NCBI RefSeq assembly: GCF_016862975.1
Contig: NZ_BONZ01000022.1
Location: 1 to 64,000, forward strand
Source of the DNA: Rugosimonospora africana
GTDB taxonomy: Bacteria; Actinomycetota; Actinomycetes; Mycobacteriales; Micromonosporaceae
Length of the DNA stretch: 64,000 nt
Direction of reading: 5' to 3'
The notes beneath the pieces are model-generated. The model saw nothing but the letters and a program-made list of their open reading frames with translations, did not search any database and was not told the origin of the DNA. Every line of letters starts with the position of its first letter. Position 1 is the stretch's first letter. The position numbers were made by a program, and so were the translations under genes. Positions 41,130-49,925 of the stretch are shown in pieces.

Positions 41130-44100
41130 CCGCCGGTACCGTCATCCCGCTCGGCCGCGTCCGCAGCCTCGAGGTCCCAGTCGAGTTCCCAGCGCCGCAG
41201 GCCGTTGACGCCCCCGGTGAGCAGGAAACGACCGTCCGTCGTCAACGCGAGGCAGCTGACGCCCTTCTCATAGCCGTCGAGGACCCGCACGCACCGTCCA
41301 CTGCGGACGTTCCACACCGTCATGAACGACCAGTGGGCGCCGGCCACCGCGAAATGCCCGTCCGCGGTCATCCGGATAGTGTGAAACCCGTCCGGCGGGG
41401 GTTGGTCGAACGTCCGCACGACCTTCCCGGTCGTGGCATCCCACAACCGGAGGCCGTCGTCGTCGCCGGAGAGCGCGAGACGCCCGTCCGCGCTGAGGGA
41501 GACGCTGCGGATCTGGGCGGTGAGCCCCCTCCGCGACGGGTCACTCAACCGGCGCACGGGCCGGTCGCCGGGCGGGTCCCACACTTCCACCGCGCCGCCC
41601 CGGACCGTGACGAGACGGCCGTCGTCACCGACGCACAGGTCGTCGATGCTCCAGCCGGCGTGCCGCAGCTCTCGTGTCGGGGACCCGGTCTCCACGTCCC
41701 AGTACCGGACGATGCCGTCTCCGCCGCCGACCACAGCCTGCCGACCGTCCGGATGGAACCGTACCGGCATCGAGCGGTGCATCAAACCCTTCGTCTGGTT
41801 CAGCACGCGCAGGCACGCACCGGTGTCGAGGTCCCACAGCCGCACCGTGCCGTCCCGGCTGGAGGACAGGGCCCGCCGCCGGTCGGGGCCCAGGGACACC
41901 GACTCGACCATCTTCTGGTGGCCTTCGAGTACCCGCAGGCACGTCCCGCCCTCGAGGTCCCACACCCGCACCGTCCCCTCGCCGTCGCCGGAGAGCCCGG
42001 TCCCGCCGTCGTCGGACACGTCCACCGCCAGTACCTGCTTGCTGTGTCCGGCCAGCCACATCGACGACCAGGCGGTGCGCAGCTCCGTCCGCTCGACGCG
42101 GCGGGCAAGTGCCCACCAGGCCGACATGACGCGCGGAGCCCGCTCGTACCCCTCGATCGCGCGCGCCTGCCGGAGCAGGTCGAGCGCCGCCGGCAGACGA
42201 CCGCCCGCCATGGACTGGTCGGCCTCGGCCAGCAGCGCGTTCACCCGGCCGCTGATCCGGCTCAACTCGACGTGCCGGCGCGGCCGGGACAACCGTGGCG
42301 TGCCGCGGTACTCACCCGGCAGCTGCCACTGTCGCACCGTCCCGTCCTGGCCGGCCGACAGCCCGAACCTCGTGTCCGCGTCCAGCTGGACCACGCTGGT
42401 GTCGCCGCGGTGCCCCTCGAAGGTCCGCAGGCACCGTTCGCTGTCCAGTTCCCACAGCCGGACGTGACCGCCGTCGCCGGAGAGAAGGAAACGACCGTCG
42501 GCGCTGAGGGAGAGGCTGTCGGGTGTGCTCCCGCCGGTCAGCAGGCGCACACAGCGACCGTCGCTGAGGTCCCAGACCCGGATCGTCCCGCCGTGTTGTC
42601 CGGTGGCGGCGAACCGGCCGTCGGTACTGAGACACAGGGCGGTCACCCCGGAGTCGTGTCCGGCCAGCTCCCGCCGGCACCGCCCGCCGGCCAGGTCCCA
42701 CAGCCGCACGACGGTCTCCCGGTCGCCTTCGCGCCCGCGCCAACCGACCGACAGCCCAAGGCGGCCGTCGGCACTGACCGACACCAACCGTCCCGCCGCC
42801 GCCCCGTCGAGCGTCCTTTCCCGCCCACCGGGGATGTCCCACATGCGGAGCACGCCGTCCAGGCCGGAATAGAGTGCCAGGCGCCCGTCGGGAGTCAGCC
42901 GGACCGCGGTGTGTTGCACCCGCAGGGCCAGCTCGCCGATCCCGTCGCTGCCGTCCCAGGACGGCGGGTTCGGGCTGGCGTAGAGGCGGCGGGCCCTGGG
43001 TGAGCCTCCGAACCGGCTCTTGGTCAGCTCCCAGAACCACACGGTCTCGTCCTCACAGACGGAGACGGCGAACCGCTCGTCGGGCGTGAGGTCGACCGCG
43101 TGTACCGGCCGGCGGTGCTTCTTGAGCGTGCGCACGCACCGTCCACTATGGACGTCCCAGAGCCGGACCGCGCCGTCCCAGTCGCCGGACAGCATCGAGT
43201 GTCCGTCGGGGGTCAGGGCCACCGCGACCCGGTGCTCGTTCTCCTTCAGTGAGTACCGGTCACGCGGGCGTCGGGGCCACGGCACCTGCCACTCGCGGGC
43301 GCAGCGGGCGTCGACGACCTCGTGGGAACGGACCAGGGTCAGGGCCGCGAGGATCTCGGGTTCCTCCGGCCGTTCCCTCGCCACCTCGTCGAGCAACGCA
43401 CGCGCCGTGCTCAGGTCGCCGCGTTCCAGATGGATCTGGGCGAGCACGTACCGGATCTCCCAGGGGTCACTGGTGTCCGCGCGGGTCGCCTCGATCTCGG
43501 CGATGAACGCGTGGTCCGGGAGCACCCCGCGGCGCCACCTCGCCAGTCCGGCGTTGTACCTGGCCCGCGCGTTGCGCGGATCGGCTGCCAGCGCCTGCGC
43601 GAACGCCTTGTCGGCCTCGGCCGGCCGGTCGAGGTCGAGCAGCGACACCGCCCGGTTGTTGAGTTCGTCGGTGAGCAGGTCGGCCGTGGCGGGTACCGGT
43701 CGCGGATAGGCGTGGCCGGCGACGCCCGGGTAGATGCCGATCAGCTCGGTGGCGATGTCGGCCATGGAACCCGGCCGGTCGGCGGGATCCCGGCGCAGGC
43801 ACCGCGCGAGCAGATCGCCGAGGGCCGGCGGGATGGCGACGACGCTTTCCGCGTCACCCGTCCGGTAGCCGGTCAAGGCGGCACCCGCGATGGGTCCGGC
43901 CATCCAGGTCGCCTCGCCGGCGCACATCTCCAGCACCGACACGGCGAAGCTGTAGATGTCGGTGCGCCGCCCCACCGGCTTTCCCGCCGCCTGCTCGGGT
44001 GAGGCGTACAACGGCGTCATCCCGGTGCCGCCGGGCACCAGAATGCTGGCACCGGGCGGCGCGTCGGGGCCGGCCGTGGCCTCCAGCTCCCGTGCCCGGG

Positions 44101-44617
44101 CCATGCCGAAGTCGGTGACCTTCGCGGTGACCGAACCATCCTCGGTGTCGAGCAACACGTTGGCGGGCTTGACGTCCCGGTGCACCAGGCCGCGGCTGTG
44201 CGCGTGGTCGAGTCCCCACGCGGTCTGGATCGCCACGTCCAGGATCCGAGCCAGCACCTCGGGGGGCTCACCCTGGTACAGCCGCCGGTCGCGGATCCAC
44301 TCATGCAGGCTGCCGCCGGGAACGTACTCGGCGAACACCCGGGGCACCCCGCCGAGCACGCGGACGTAATAGCAGTTGCACACGTGCGGATGCAGCCCCA
44401 GCGACACCCACGTCTCCGCCTCGGCGACGAACCGCCGCTGATCCTCCGCACTGCGGAACAACTCCGGTCGCGGGCTCTTCACGGCGAGGTCGATGTCCCA
44501 GATCAGGTGCCGGACCCGGTGCACCAGGCCCATCCCGCCGAGTTCGTGTACGAGGGTCACCTCGTACCGGCCGTCGACCACCTCGCCGACCCGCCAGGTG
44601 TCCGTGGCCTCACCCAT
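41126..44617 (-). CDS. Ser/Thr kinase - TPR - WD40 repeat protein
   Basis: This 1163-residue cytoplasmic protein has a kinase domain at about residues 18-285, with Lys47 in 'LAVKSPR', HRDVKPAN at 147-154 and DFG at 169-171, so it is probably active. Helical TPR-like repeats at about 315-425 ('LLDLDRPAEADKAFAQALAADPRNARARYNAGLARWRRG') follow. The rest is roughly a dozen WD40 repeats, such as 'GHDSGVTALCLSTDGRFAATGQHGGTIRVWDL', in two blocks. A helical insert ('ALLAEADQSMAGGRLPAALDLLRQARAIEGY') separates the blocks, giving perhaps two propellers. It overlaps the FHA gene by eight bases and the FHA-kinase gene by four. The WD40 part probably senses or scaffolds partners. Confidence 0.9.
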   Translation of the reverse strand: MGEATDTWRVGEVVDGRYEVTLVHELGGMGLVHRVRHLIWDIDLAVKSPRPELFRSAEDQRRFVAEAETWVSLGLHPHVCNCYYVRVLGGVPRVFAEYVPGGSLHEWIRDRRLYQGEPPEVLARILDVAIQTAWGLDHAHSRGLVHRDVKPANVLLDTEDGSVTAKVTDFGMARARELEATAGPDAPPGASILVPGGTGMTPLYASPEQAAGKPVGRRTDIYSFAVSVLEMCAGEATWMAGPIAGAALTGYRTGDAESVVAIPPALGDLLARCLRRDPADRPGSMADIATELIGIYPGVAGHAYPRPVPATADLLTDELNNRAVSLLDLDRPAEADKAFAQALAADPRNARARYNAGLARWRRGVLPDHAFIAEIEATRADTSDPWEIRYVLAQIHLERGDLSTARALLDEVARERPEEPEILAALTLVRSHEVVDARCAREWQVPWPRRPRDRYSLKENEHRVAVALTPDGHSMLSGDWDGAVRLWDVHSGRCVRTLKKHRRPVHAVDLTPDERFAVSVCEDETVWFWELTKSRFGGSPRARRLYASPNPPSWDGSDGIGELALRVQHTAVRLTPDGRLALYSGLDGVLRMWDIPGGRERTLDGAAAGRLVSVSADGRLGLSVGWRGREGDRETVVRLWDLAGGRCRRELAGHDSGVTALCLSTDGRFAATGQHGGTIRVWDLSDGRCVRLLTGGSTPDSLSLSADGRFLLSGDGGHVRLWELDSERCLRTFEGHRGDTSVVQLDADTRFGLSAGQDGTVRQWQLPGEYRGTPRLSRPRRHVELSRISGRVNALLAEADQSMAGGRLPAALDLLRQARAIEGYERAPRVMSAWWALARRVERTELRTAWSSMWLAGHSKQVLAVDVSDDGGTGLSGDGEGTVRVWDLEGGTCLRVLEGHQKMVESVSLGPDRRRALSSSRDGTVRLWDLDTGACLRVLNQTKGLMHRSMPVRFHPDGRQAVVGGGDGIVRYWDVETGSPTRELRHAGWSIDDLCVGDDGRLVTVRGGAVEVWDPPGDRPVRRLSDPSRRGLTAQIRSVSLSADGRLALSGDDDGLRLWDATTGKVVRTFDQPPPDGFHTIRMTADGHFAVAGAHWSFMTVWNVRSGRCVRVLDGYEKGVSCLALTTDGRFLLTGGVNGLRRWELDWDLEAADAAERDDGTGG

Positions 44618-45419
44618 GGTCTTCGTCTGGCTCCTCGCCGAGCAGGTGCAGATCCGACGGCATCAGCGTGGTGCTGAGCAGCAGAGCCTGGATGAGGTTG
44701 TGGTTCAGCGTGTTGCCCACCGGTTCGCCGACCCCGTCCTCTCGACGGATGCCCGGAATCGGATCGGGGCCTTCGGCCAGGCGCTCGCGTACCGCCCCGA
44801 CGATGTGCGCCGCGACCTTCGGAGTCCACTGCCTACCGTCCGGTAGCCGGCTGAGGTCGTGAGCCACCTGGTTCCACGACACCGGTTGCGGGTAGGGCTC
44901 CTGGCGCAGGTACCGCTGGGCGAGCGCGGTCAGCACCAGCCGCTCCACCAGACTCAGGTCGTACACATCCGGCGACCTGGTCCGGCTGTGTTCACCGGTG
45001 GCGGCGTCGGCGGTTCGGGAACCGACGACGTGAATCTCCAACAGATGCGAGCGGCGCCTCGGGGAACCGAGGAGCAGCGGGGTGTAGCCCGGTTCGATCA
45101 GCAATTCGTGGCCGGACAACAGCATCGCCTCGCCCGGCAGGCGGATCGGCAGCTTGCCCCGGTTGCGGAGCCACCACTCCCGGCCGTCACCCACAATCAC
45201 ACCGTGCAGTCGGCTGACATACGGATCGTTGACGCCGATGGGCACGTGGACGTCGTCCTTGTCGCGGCCGAAGTGAAGGGTGAACTTCCGGGGCGGTACG
45301 GCGAATCCGCCGTCGGCGGCCAGAGCGAAAATGGTGCCGGGCGGCGCCGGCGGCACCCCGTCCGCCAGGCTGCGGATGGAGTCCGGTAACACCTGCGGCA
45401 CGAATTCCCTGGTCGTCAC
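44610..45419 (-). CDS. FHA domain protein with C-terminal winged-helix-like region
   Basis: This 269-residue soluble protein has an FHA domain at about residues 40-130 (G51-R52 in 'LHFGRDKDD', 'VSRLHGVIV' with S69, R70 and H72, 'LRNRGKLPIRL'). The C-terminal helical region 'LSLVERLVLTALAQRYLRQEPYPQPVSWNQVAHDLSRLPDGRQWTPKVAAHIVGAVRERLAEG' (about 155-218) looks like a winged helix. It is the first gene of the five-gene kinase operon and overlaps the WD40 kinase gene. It may read phosphothreonine on the kinases and carry the signal to DNA or to another partner. It diverges from the immunity-like gene at 45515. Confidence 0.85.
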   Translation of the reverse strand: MTTREFVPQVLPDSIRSLADGVPPAPPGTIFALAADGGFAVPPRKFTLHFGRDKDDVHVPIGVNDPYVSRLHGVIVGDGREWWLRNRGKLPIRLPGEAMLLSGHELLIEPGYTPLLLGSPRRRSHLLEIHVVGSRTADAATGEHSRTRSPDVYDLSLVERLVLTALAQRYLRQEPYPQPVSWNQVAHDLSRLPDGRQWTPKVAAHIVGAVRERLAEGPDPIPGIRREDGVGEPVGNTLNHNLIQALLLSTTLMPSDLHLLGEEPDEDHG

Positions 45420-45514
45420 CCCGCGCTCCCAACCTCGCGCTTTCTGCGCCCAAACCGCACGTTAGCGCATCCGGTCCGGGACCGGTCCCGGTCGCCCCGT
45501 GCTGTCATCTGCGT

Positions 45515-47029
45515 ATGGATGCGGCGCGCGCGGTCTCGTTGGTGGTGGATTGGATCCGGTCCCACGGCCTGGACTACCCGACCGAGGGGTTGGAGGCGGA
45601 CCGGTTCGATGTGGGTTGGTCCGTGTACGCGCCGGTGGACATCGACGAGACCGATCCGATGGCATTCCTGGAACTTCCGGTGGGGAGGTCCGTGTTCCTC
45701 ATCGGCGACTGCGGGCGCGTCCAGGAATTTTCGTCTTCGGTACCCCCGCAGCAGGCGCTCGACCGCTTCATCGCCGATGAGCTCGCGCTGGGGTGCCTCG
45801 GCGGTGGATCCGACGAGTCACGGCTCCTGGCCGAGTTCGAGCTGCAGTTCGAGCGGATCCCGTCCGGGGCTCCGCGGGCGGTCAACGAACTCAGCGTCGT
45901 TCACGCCCCATCCGACAGCGCCAGCGTCGCCGCGGAAGCGTCCCGGCTGATCGATCCGATCGTCCAGCAACTGGCCCAGCTCGGGCCGTCCGGCTGGGAG
46001 CGGTTCTCGGCCGAATTCGCGTACACCGTCTCCGCCGAGATCGGCGACCTGCGGTTCTGGGTCCGTGGCCGGTCGGGGCTCGTGTCGGGGCTCGTGCCGG
46101 TGCCGGAGTCGATCGGCGAGCTGGTCCGGCGCCAGCGACGGGTCGCCGCGCAGATGCCGGCCGGGCCCTGGTGGCGGCTGCTGCTGAGCGTCACCAACCG
46201 GGGCGAGACAACGGTGAACTACGACTACGGGGACGAGCCCTTCCCCGACGGCCACCTCATGCTCCCCGAGCACTACCGCGACGACCTGGCGAGCTATCCC
46301 CGCGCACACGTCCCGGTATGGCTCGCCGGATACGTTGCCGGACCCGCCGCACAGGGCCGCGACCCGCACCAGGCCGCGACCGCGGCAGCCGCCGACGCCG
46401 CCGCGGGTCGTGCCGCTGCCGCCACCGACGAGATCCCGTCGCTTCCCGAGGTCTGGGCGCGCTGGGCGGTGCTCTCGGCGACCTACGCCGGCGCCGGAGC
46501 GGAGCCGGGACCGGAGCCGCGCATCTTCCCGGGCTACGCCTGGTATGAGAACGGACACCGCGACGGGTCCGTCCTCTTCCTGCTGCCCGGCGAACGCGCG
46601 GTGCTCTCCGGCGGAAGCTGGAACTCCGAGCTGCTCGATGCCGCCTACAACGGTGCCGGGCAGCTGCCCGACCTCTACGCCGGGGCTCCGGCCTGGGTCA
46701 CTGACGGTGTCCTCAACACGCGCAACCGCAACGGCCTGCTCACCTTCTGCTTCTGGTGGGCCAACGGCCGGTGGTACCGGGGCGCCACCGACACGGACGA
46801 CGAACTCGACGCCTGCCTCCCCGACGTCTGGACCCTCGACGAATCCATCCGGGCGATGACCGAGCTCACCGGTCCGCGCACGGCGCGCGCGTGCCGAACC
46901 CTGCTCACCGCGGCGACCGACCGCCAAGCCACCGCCGACCAGGTGGCCGCGCTCTTCACCGACCAGCCCGGCGCCGACGTCGACACCGCGGTCAACCAAC
47001 TCGACCTGGCCGGCCTGCTGGCCCGGTGA
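45515..47029 (+). CDS. multi-domain immunity-like protein, function unknown
   Basis: This 504-residue cytoplasmic protein has residues 1-110 resembling small YrhB/Imm-type domains ('GWSVYAPVDIDETDPMAFLELPVGRSVFLIGDCGRVQEFSSSVPPQQALDRFIADE'). Residues about 145-270 resemble the YezG/DUF600 immunity fold ('GWERFSAEFAYTVSAEIGDLRFWVRG', 'LVRRQRRVAAQMPAGPWWRLLLSVTNRGETTVNYDYGDEPFPDG', 'YPRAHVPVWLAGYV'). The C-terminal 200 residues have no recognised family, though the segment 'ERAVLSGGSWNSELLDAAYNGAGQLPDLY' stands out. Arrays of immunity domains in one chain are known as polyimmunity proteins. It diverges from the kinase operon; no toxin is adjacent. The domain calls are by eye. Confidence 0.6.
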   Translation: MDAARAVSLVVDWIRSHGLDYPTEGLEADRFDVGWSVYAPVDIDETDPMAFLELPVGRSVFLIGDCGRVQEFSSSVPPQQALDRFIADELALGCLGGGSDESRLLAEFELQFERIPSGAPRAVNELSVVHAPSDSASVAAEASRLIDPIVQQLAQLGPSGWERFSAEFAYTVSAEIGDLRFWVRGRSGLVSGLVPVPESIGELVRRQRRVAAQMPAGPWWRLLLSVTNRGETTVNYDYGDEPFPDGHLMLPEHYRDDLASYPRAHVPVWLAGYVAGPAAQGRDPHQAATAAAADAAAGRAAAATDEIPSLPEVWARWAVLSATYAGAGAEPGPEPRIFPGYAWYENGHRDGSVLFLLPGERAVLSGGSWNSELLDAAYNGAGQLPDLYAGAPAWVTDGVLNTRNRNGLLTFCFWWANGRWYRGATDTDDELDACLPDVWTLDESIRAMTELTGPRTARACRTLLTAATDRQATADQVAALFTDQPGADVDTAVNQLDLAGLLAR

Positions 47030-47119
47030 GCCCTGCTGGCCCGGCGAACTCAACCGGGTCGACGAGCGTGGCGGACCGCCGGATGCCACTCCCGCGGCCG
47101 CACCGCGGAAGGCGCCCGA

Positions 47120-47527
47120 TCAGGCACGCCCGGCGAACAGGGCGGCGGGCGGCAGGAGCCGGCCCTGCTGGACATGCGAATAGTCGCGGGCCTCGACCAC
47201 CAGCCCATCGTGGTCGAAGCGCAGCAGCGTGCAGCCGGAAATGGTCAGCGGCTGGTCGTCCGGATAGGTGACCGCCCAATACTCCACGGCCGCCGAGTCG
47301 CCGTCGACCTGGGGTTCACCGAACCAGACCTCCGCCGGACGGGTCTCCTCGTCGAAGCATTCCTGGACGTAGGCGCGCAGCCCTTCCCGGCCGCGGTACG
47401 GGCGGAACATCGAGGCCCAGTGGTCGCCGTTTTCCGCCTGCAGGCCGACGATCCCGTCGACGTCCTTCGCGGGCCAGCCCTGGGCCCACGCGTCCGCCCA
47501 CCGCTTGGCCGCCTCGCGGGTGTCCAT
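47120..47527 (-). CDS. SnoaL-like/NTF2-fold protein
   Basis: This 135-residue small alpha+beta-barrel protein of the SnoaL-like polyketide-cyclase/ketosteroid-isomerase superfamily has 'AAKRWADAWAQGWPAKDVDGIVGLQAENGDHWASMFRPYRGREGLRAYVQECFDEE', then strands 'AAVEYWAVTYPDDQPLTISGCTLLRFDHDGLVVEARDYSHVQQGRLLPP'. This fold serves many enzymes and sensors. The ATG at 47527 follows GAGGAAGGA. It stands alone and diverges from the APH-like kinase gene. A substrate cannot be named. Confidence 0.85.
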   Translation of the reverse strand: MDTREAAKRWADAWAQGWPAKDVDGIVGLQAENGDHWASMFRPYRGREGLRAYVQECFDEETRPAEVWFGEPQVDGDSAAVEYWAVTYPDDQPLTISGCTLLRFDHDGLVVEARDYSHVQQGRLLPPAALFAGRA

Positions 47528-47726
47528 GATGATGTCCTTCCTCGGATGGCTCGTTCGTCTGGCTCGTTCGTCTCGCCCGGCTCGTCTGGCTCGGCACGTC
47601 TGGCCCGGCTTGTCGGGAGTCGCGCCGCGACACAGACCAGTCGTAGCAGAGACGTACGACATAACCGCCTCGGGCGCGGCCCGATACGAGTGGCGTGCGC
47701 CTCGGAGTACCGGTTCAATTGCCGGC

Positions 47727-48614
47727 ATGACTTTGGACGAACGACTGCAGTCGTGGGCGGTGGCCGCGGCGGCCCCGGGGGCGGACGTCATGGAGGTGCG
47801 CGGGCTGCGCGACGGCGGCTCGCCCTGGCTGCTGCGACTGAGCAGCGATGGCCGCGAGCGCGGCGTGGTGCTCCGGGTCGGACGGGATCCCGCGCCGCTG
47901 CGGACCGAGGTGGCCGCACTGCGGCTTGCGGAGCAGGCCGGTGTTTCCGCACCTGGGCTCGTCGCAGCCGACCTTGACGGCGACCCTCCCGTGATTCTGA
48001 TCGAGCGGCTGGCGGGTGGCAGCGCCATCCCGGTTCACCCGTCGGTCGCGCGGCTTCGTGCGTTGGGTGCGGCGGCCGCCGCGCTGCACGCGGTTCCGCT
48101 CACACCCGCGCCGGCGCTGCCGAGGCGCGAACGGCCCATCGCGGTCGAGGACTTCGCCGCCCTGCGCCGCGCGGCCCAGCCGGATCCGTTGCTGGCCGAA
48201 GCAGAGAAGGCGGCGAACGACCGACCGGTACCGGGGGAGAACGTCTTCGTGCACGGCGACCTCTGGCAGGGCAACGTCCTGTGGACCGGCGACAACCTGG
48301 TGGCGTTGATCGACTGGGACTGTGCGGGCGCCGGGCCGGCCGGGGTCGACCTCGGGTCGCTGCGCTGCGACGCGGCGCTGTGCTACGGCCTCGACGCGGC
48401 CGACGACATCCTGCGCGGCTGGGAGGAGGCCGCCGGCCGTCCGGCGGAGGACGTCGCGTACTGGGACGTGGTGGCCGCGCTCAGCACGCCACCGGACATG
48501 GGCTGGTTCGTCCAGGCAATCAATGGGCAGGGCCGCCCAGACCTCGACCAGCAAACGCTCGTACGGCGTCGGAACGAGTTCGTCCGGGCCGCCCTCGACA
48601 GGCTGGCCGGCTAG
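47727..48614 (+). CDS. aminoglycoside phosphotransferase-family kinase
   Basis: This 295-residue APH/choline-kinase-like small-molecule kinase has the catalytic loop 'VFVHGDLWQGNVLW' (HGDxxxxN) and the metal-binding 'LIDWDCAGAGPAGVDLGSL' (DxD). The N-lobe is short, with 'PWLLRLSSDGRERGVVLRVGRD'. Family members phosphorylate antibiotics, sugars or amino alcohols, and this sequence does not resolve which. It is not clearly part of an operon. The cobalamin riboswitch begins 53 bases after its stop. Confidence 0.85.
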   Translation: MTLDERLQSWAVAAAAPGADVMEVRGLRDGGSPWLLRLSSDGRERGVVLRVGRDPAPLRTEVAALRLAEQAGVSAPGLVAADLDGDPPVILIERLAGGSAIPVHPSVARLRALGAAAAALHAVPLTPAPALPRRERPIAVEDFAALRRAAQPDPLLAEAEKAANDRPVPGENVFVHGDLWQGNVLWTGDNLVALIDWDCAGAGPAGVDLGSLRCDAALCYGLDAADDILRGWEEAAGRPAEDVAYWDVVAALSTPPDMGWFVQAINGQGRPDLDQQTLVRRRNEFVRAALDRLAG

Positions 48615-48666
48615 CCGGTGTCGGGATGTTTGACGCGGACCGCAGGTGTCCGTACTGTCGAACCCA

Positions 48667-48766
48667 CGTGATGGCGTGAGGAAGCTGGTGAAAATCCAGC
48701 ACGGTCGCGCCACTGTGAGTGAGCCCCCCGCCAGGTGGCCACGGAGTCAGATACTTCGCCATCACG
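48667..48766 (+). ncRNA. cobalamin riboswitch (short form) upstream of cbtB
   Basis: The closing stem is CGTGATGGCG paired with CGCCATCACG. Inside it are the conserved blocks GAAGCTGGTGAAAATCCAGC, CGGTCGCGCCACTGTGAGTG and GCCAGGTGGC...GAGTCAGA. These are the hallmarks of a cobalamin riboswitch of the compact type often found before cbtBA. The aptamer ends 46 bases before the cbtB start, whose Shine-Dalgarno AAGGAGG it could sequester. Expression should fall when B12 is plentiful. Confidence 0.88.
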
Positions 48767-48812
48767 CAGCCCCGTGAGAAGAGGGACGCAAGATCCCTGA
48801 AGGAGGCCCTTC

Positions 48813-49028
48813 GTGAGTTCCGTATCTGGTTCCCGGGAAACGTCGACACCGCTCGTGCTGCCGATCTCGCGATCGGTGTTCTGGCTGGTCGGCACCGCTG
48901 TCGTGGCGCTACTGGTCTATTACTTCATCGGGGTCGACCAGGGCGCCCTGTCGATCTTCGGCAGCGACATGCACGTGCACGAGTTCGTCCACGACGGCCG
49001 GCACTTCCTCGGTTTCCCCTGCCACTGA
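48813..49028 (+). CDS. cbtB: cobalt transporter subunit CbtB
   Basis: This 71-residue CbtB has one membrane helix ('SVFWLVGTAVVALLVYYFIGV') and the His-rich C-terminus 'MHVHEFVHDGRHFLGFPCH', which probably binds cobalt. The length is normal for the family. The GTG start follows AAGGAGG. It lies behind a cobalamin riboswitch and 31 bases before cbtA. CbtAB are known as B12-regulated cobalt importers. Confidence 0.93.
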   Translation: MSSVSGSRETSTPLVLPISRSVFWLVGTAVVALLVYYFIGVDQGALSIFGSDMHVHEFVHDGRHFLGFPCH

Positions 49029-49059
49029 CACCGATCAGCGGACGGGTGGACAACCGAAC

Positions 49060-49920
49060 ATGGAGAAGAGACTGATCCTGCGCGGCGTGCTCGCCGGCGC
49101 GGTGGGCGGCGTGCTGGCGTTCGTCTTCGCGAGGATCTTCGCGGAGCCGGTGATCCAGCGGGCGATCAACTACGAGAGCGGCCGGGACGCCGCCCAGGCG
49201 GTGCTGGACAAGGCCGCCGGCATGGCGATGCCCGCCGACGATCCAGACATCTTCAGCCGCACCATCCAGGCCGACGTGGGGGTCGGCGTCGCGCTGATCT
49301 TCTTCGGCGCGGCGATGGGCGCGCTGTTCGCTGTCGTGTATTGCGTGTGCCTCGGGCGTACCGGCCGGCTGCGGCCCAAGCCGCTGGCGATGCTGGTGGC
49401 AGCGGCCGGGTTCCTGGGCATGTACCTGGTGCCGTTCATCAAGTACCCGGCCAATCCGCCGGCGATCGGGCACGCGGACACGATCCGGCAGCGGGGCTTC
49501 CTGTACCTGCTGATGGTGGGTTGCACCGTGGCGCTGCTGATCCTGACCGTGTGGCTGGGACGGCGGCTGCGTGCCCGGTTCGGCAACTGGAACGCGAGCC
49601 TGCTGGCGGGTGGCGTCTTCATCGTCGCGGTCGGCATCGTGATGGCGGCCCTGCCGCCGTTGGGTCACCTGGCGGCCAACCACTCGTACGGCAACCACCT
49701 GACCGAGACGCCGCAGCCGCTGACCGACCCGAGCGGCCGCATCGTGTACCCGGGTTTCCCGGCGGACGCGCTGTTCAGCTTCCGGCTGTACTCGGTGGCC
49801 GCCCAGCTGCTGATGTGGACAGCCATCGGCCTGGTGTTCGGACCGCTGGCCGCCCGGCTGCTGGAGCCGAACGCCTCCGCGGCACGTCCGGCGCGGCAGC
49901 CCGAGCCGGCCGGCGCCTGA
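49060..49920 (+). CDS. cbtA: cobalt transporter subunit CbtA
   Basis: This 286-residue CbtA membrane protein has about six helices, starting 'LILRGVLAGAVGGVLAFVFARIFAEPVIQRAINYE'. It has the family segments 'FSRTIQADVGVGVALIFFGAAMGALFAVVYCV', 'YLVPFIKYPANPPAIG' and a His-bearing loop 'PPLGHLAANHSYGNHLTE'. It is co-transcribed with cbtB under the cobalamin riboswitch. The FhuF-like gene begins six bases after its stop. Confidence 0.93.
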   Translation: MEKRLILRGVLAGAVGGVLAFVFARIFAEPVIQRAINYESGRDAAQAVLDKAAGMAMPADDPDIFSRTIQADVGVGVALIFFGAAMGALFAVVYCVCLGRTGRLRPKPLAMLVAAAGFLGMYLVPFIKYPANPPAIGHADTIRQRGFLYLLMVGCTVALLILTVWLGRRLRARFGNWNASLLAGGVFIVAVGIVMAALPPLGHLAANHSYGNHLTETPQPLTDPSGRIVYPGFPADALFSFRLYSVAAQLLMWTAIGLVFGPLAARLLEPNASAARPARQPEPAGA

Positions 49921-49925
49921 CCCGG

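Noticed and set aside
47120-48028. 302-codon frame through the APH-like gene on the opposite strand
   Set aside because: Only the last 135 codons match the SnoaL-like fold and have a ribosome site. The remainder is antisense to the phosphotransferase gene.
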